From Streptomyces sp. F63 (GTDB lineage Bacteria > Actinomycetota > Actinomycetes > Streptomycetales > Streptomycetaceae), in the NCBI RefSeq assembly GCF_018070345.1, contig NZ_JAGPXX010000041.1, positions 1 to 52,944 of the forward strand: 52,944 bases of DNA, written 5' to 3'. Position 1 is the stretch's first letter, and every line of letters starts with the position of its first letter. This document shows, in pieces, positions 51,686 to 52,944 of this stretch. The notes beneath the pieces were generated by a model. That model made no database searches. It saw only the letters and a program-made list of their open reading frames with translations, and had not been told where the DNA came from. Position numbers and translations under genes: made by a program.

Positions 51686-52944
51686 GTGGAGGACTACGCG
51701 GGCCGGGTACTGGCCGACCGCTACCGCCTGCCCCGAACCGCCGGCGACGTGTTCGACGCCATCGAGACCCGGGCCTTTGACACCTACAGCGGCCAGGAAG
51801 TCCTGATCCGGCACATACCCCTGCCGGAGACCGTCGAGGCCGAGATCGCCGGCACCGACGGCCGGTACGGGCCCGGAGCGCCCGGTGGCACGGCGCACGG
51901 TGCCGGCGATCCGGCGGTGCGGCGCGCCCTCGCGGCCGCGAGGGCCGCGGCGGCCGTCCCCGACCACCCGCGGTACGACCAGGTGTTCGACGTGTTCGCG
52001 GAGGGCGGCGGGCTGTGGATCGTCAGCGAACTGGTGGTGGGCCGGCCGCTGGCCGCGCTGCTCGCCGAACACACGCTCTCCCCGCACCGCGCCGCGGAGG
52101 TCGCGGCCGACGTCCTGACCGCCCTGTCGGCGCTGCACGCCCAGGGCTGGATCCACCGCAACATCACCGCCCGCACGGTACTCGTCTGCGAGGACGGCCG
52201 GGCCGTGCTCACGGGGCTCGCCTCCGGCGCCGCGGAGGAGGCGCTCTGCGGCTACGACCCGACCCCGCCCCCGGCGGACGGACCGGGCGGGCCGGACGGG
52301 CCCGGTGACGCCGGAGGCGGTCCGGGCGGTTTCGGCGGTCCGGGCGGTCCGGGCCCCAACGGCGGTGGGCCGGACCCCGCACGGACACAGGCCAACGGCC
52401 CGCGTGACGACGGCGGTTCCGGCCGGTACCCCGGCGATGCCTCCGGACGGCCGCAGGGCCCCGGGAGCACGGCGGGCCCGGCCGGCCCGGGGGCCGGAGC
52501 CCCGGGCGGTGCCCCGCACACCGGTTCCGTCCCCGGGCCGGACCCCGATCCGCACCGCGCCTTCCGGCGCCCGCCCCCTTCCGGGGGGAACGCGTTCGCC
52601 CCCGGAGCGGACGGCACGGGCCCGGACGGCGCCCGCACCGCGTACGGCCCCCGGCCCCCGGGCGGCGGTCCGGCCGCGGGGCGCGCCGAACTCGCCCCGG
52701 GCCGGGGCCCGGACGGCCGTACCGGAGATGCCCCGGGGCAGGTCCGGGACGGTGCGGCCCCGGCATACGGCTCCGGCGGTGCCCTCGCGCTCGGCGGCAC
52801 CGGCACCGGCACCGGTGTGCCGGGCGCCGGTCCGGGCCGGCCCGCCGGCCCCGGGCGCGCGGCGGGCGCTGACGGCGACGGTCTCCCCTCCCCGGCCGGG
52901 GCCCCCCCCCACCCCCCGACCGCCCCCCCCCCCCCGCCCCGCCC
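51686..52944 (+). CDS. Protein kinase-like protein with degenerate catalytic motifs (3' truncated by window)
   Basis: GTG start after GGGGAGGCGTC; the frame is open to the right edge, so at least 419 residues. It aligns by eye with the preceding kinase: LADRYRLPRTAGDVFDAI at the start, a VSELVVGRPLAALL hinge, and LHAQGWIHRNITARTVLV. The glycine loop is absent, the VAVK lysine is Arg42 (VLIRHIP), HRD is HRN (Asn159), and DFG is GLA at residue 177. It should not transfer phosphate. After about residue 195 comes a Gly/Pro-rich disordered region. It is probably a regulatory pseudokinase partner of the upstream kinase; that is inference. Confidence 0.85.
   Translation, partial: MEDYAGRVLADRYRLPRTAGDVFDAIETRAFDTYSGQEVLIRHIPLPETVEAEIAGTDGRYGPGAPGGTAHGAGDPAVRRALAAARAAAAVPDHPRYDQVFDVFAEGGGLWIVSELVVGRPLAALLAEHTLSPHRAAEVAADVLTALSALHAQGWIHRNITARTVLVCEDGRAVLTGLASGAAEEALCGYDPTPPPADGPGGPDGPGDAGGGPGGFGGPGGPGPNGGGPDPARTQANGPRDDGGSGRYPGDASGRPQGPGSTAGPAGPGAGAPGGAPHTGSVPGPDPDPHRAFRRPPPSGGNAFAPGADGTGPDGARTAYGPRPPGGGPAAGRAELAPGRGPDGRTGDAPGQVRDGAAPAYGSGGALALGGTGTGTGVPGAGPGRPAGPGRAAGADGDGLPSPAGAPPHPPTAPPPPPR
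52899..52944. repeat. Homopolymeric C tracts at the window end
   Basis: Runs of C, including one of about 14, fill the last 45 bases inside the kinase-like frame. They are too regular for normal coding and may be low-quality assembly at a contig end. Confidence 0.6.

Overview
The window is about 53 kb of very GC-rich actinobacterial DNA with strong third-position GC bias. Gene content and order (glmS-acpS-nnr-alr-tsaE, tsaB-rimI-tsaD, groES-groEL1, whiD/bldM, a SigD/ShbA-like sigma factor, guaB-guaB3) match the conserved central chromosome of Streptomyces. The same backbone is known from Mycobacterium tuberculosis (alr, tsaE-tsaB-rimI-tsaD, groES-groEL1, whiB3, sigD, guaB2-guaB3). I see no rRNA, tRNA, insertion sequence, integrase, phage module or CRISPR array. 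The species cannot be fixed from the window; Streptomyces or a very close genus is the inference.

Layout. 1-730: end of an IPT/TIG-repeat protein cut by the window edge. 0.8-11.9 kb: housekeeping and cell-wall precursor genes (coaA, glmS, acpS, nnr, an L,D-transpeptidase, alr, an alpha/beta hydrolase, tsaE). 11.9-14.5 kb: a repeat-rich stretch holding a small gene behind an excellent DtxR/IdeR-type iron box and a secreted L,D-transpeptidase-like protein without the catalytic motif. 14.5-17.5 kb: tsaB-rimI-tsaD operon (t6A tRNA modification) plus a small co-operonic gene. 17.6-23.5 kb: L-lactate module, a divergent FadR-type regulator against lldP-lutA-lutB-lutC with three operator copies. 23.7-25.5 kb: WhiJ/AbaA-type regulatory triad (DUF397, XRE-DUF5753, HATPase). 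25.5-31.7 kb: secreted peptidase, small membrane protein, methyltransferase, polysaccharide deacetylase, VOC protein. 31.9-34.3 kb: groES-groEL1 with two CIRCE elements. 34.3-38.5 kb: SDR, MOSC, whiD, bldM and the sigma factor. 38.6-41.4 kb: guaB and guaB3. 41.4-47.6 kb: membrane protein, nucleotide-sugar dehydrogenase, glpD, DUF1996 exported protein. 47.8-52.9 kb: a serine hydrolase, a transmembrane Ser/Thr kinase and a kinase-like protein with degenerate catalytic motifs, cut by the right edge.

How it works together. The left and centre supply cell-wall precursors (GlmS, Alr), CoA and ACP maturation (CoaA, AcpS), metabolite repair (Nnr), tRNA modification (TsaB/D/E) and purine synthesis (GuaB). 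The whiD/bldM block controls sporulation, with a textbook sigma-BldN promoter visible upstream of bldM. The lactate module looks like a self-contained inducible catabolic unit.

The most unusual signals are: several family members that have lost a catalytic residue (nucleotide-sugar dehydrogenase Cys to Gly, GuaB3 Cys to His, kinase HRD to HRN, L,D-transpeptidase-like protein without HGC); an iron-box-controlled small protein; a repeated leaderless TAGGCT start architecture; and many short tandem arrays whose unit length is a multiple of 3 inside genes but 5, 7 or 13 bp between genes.
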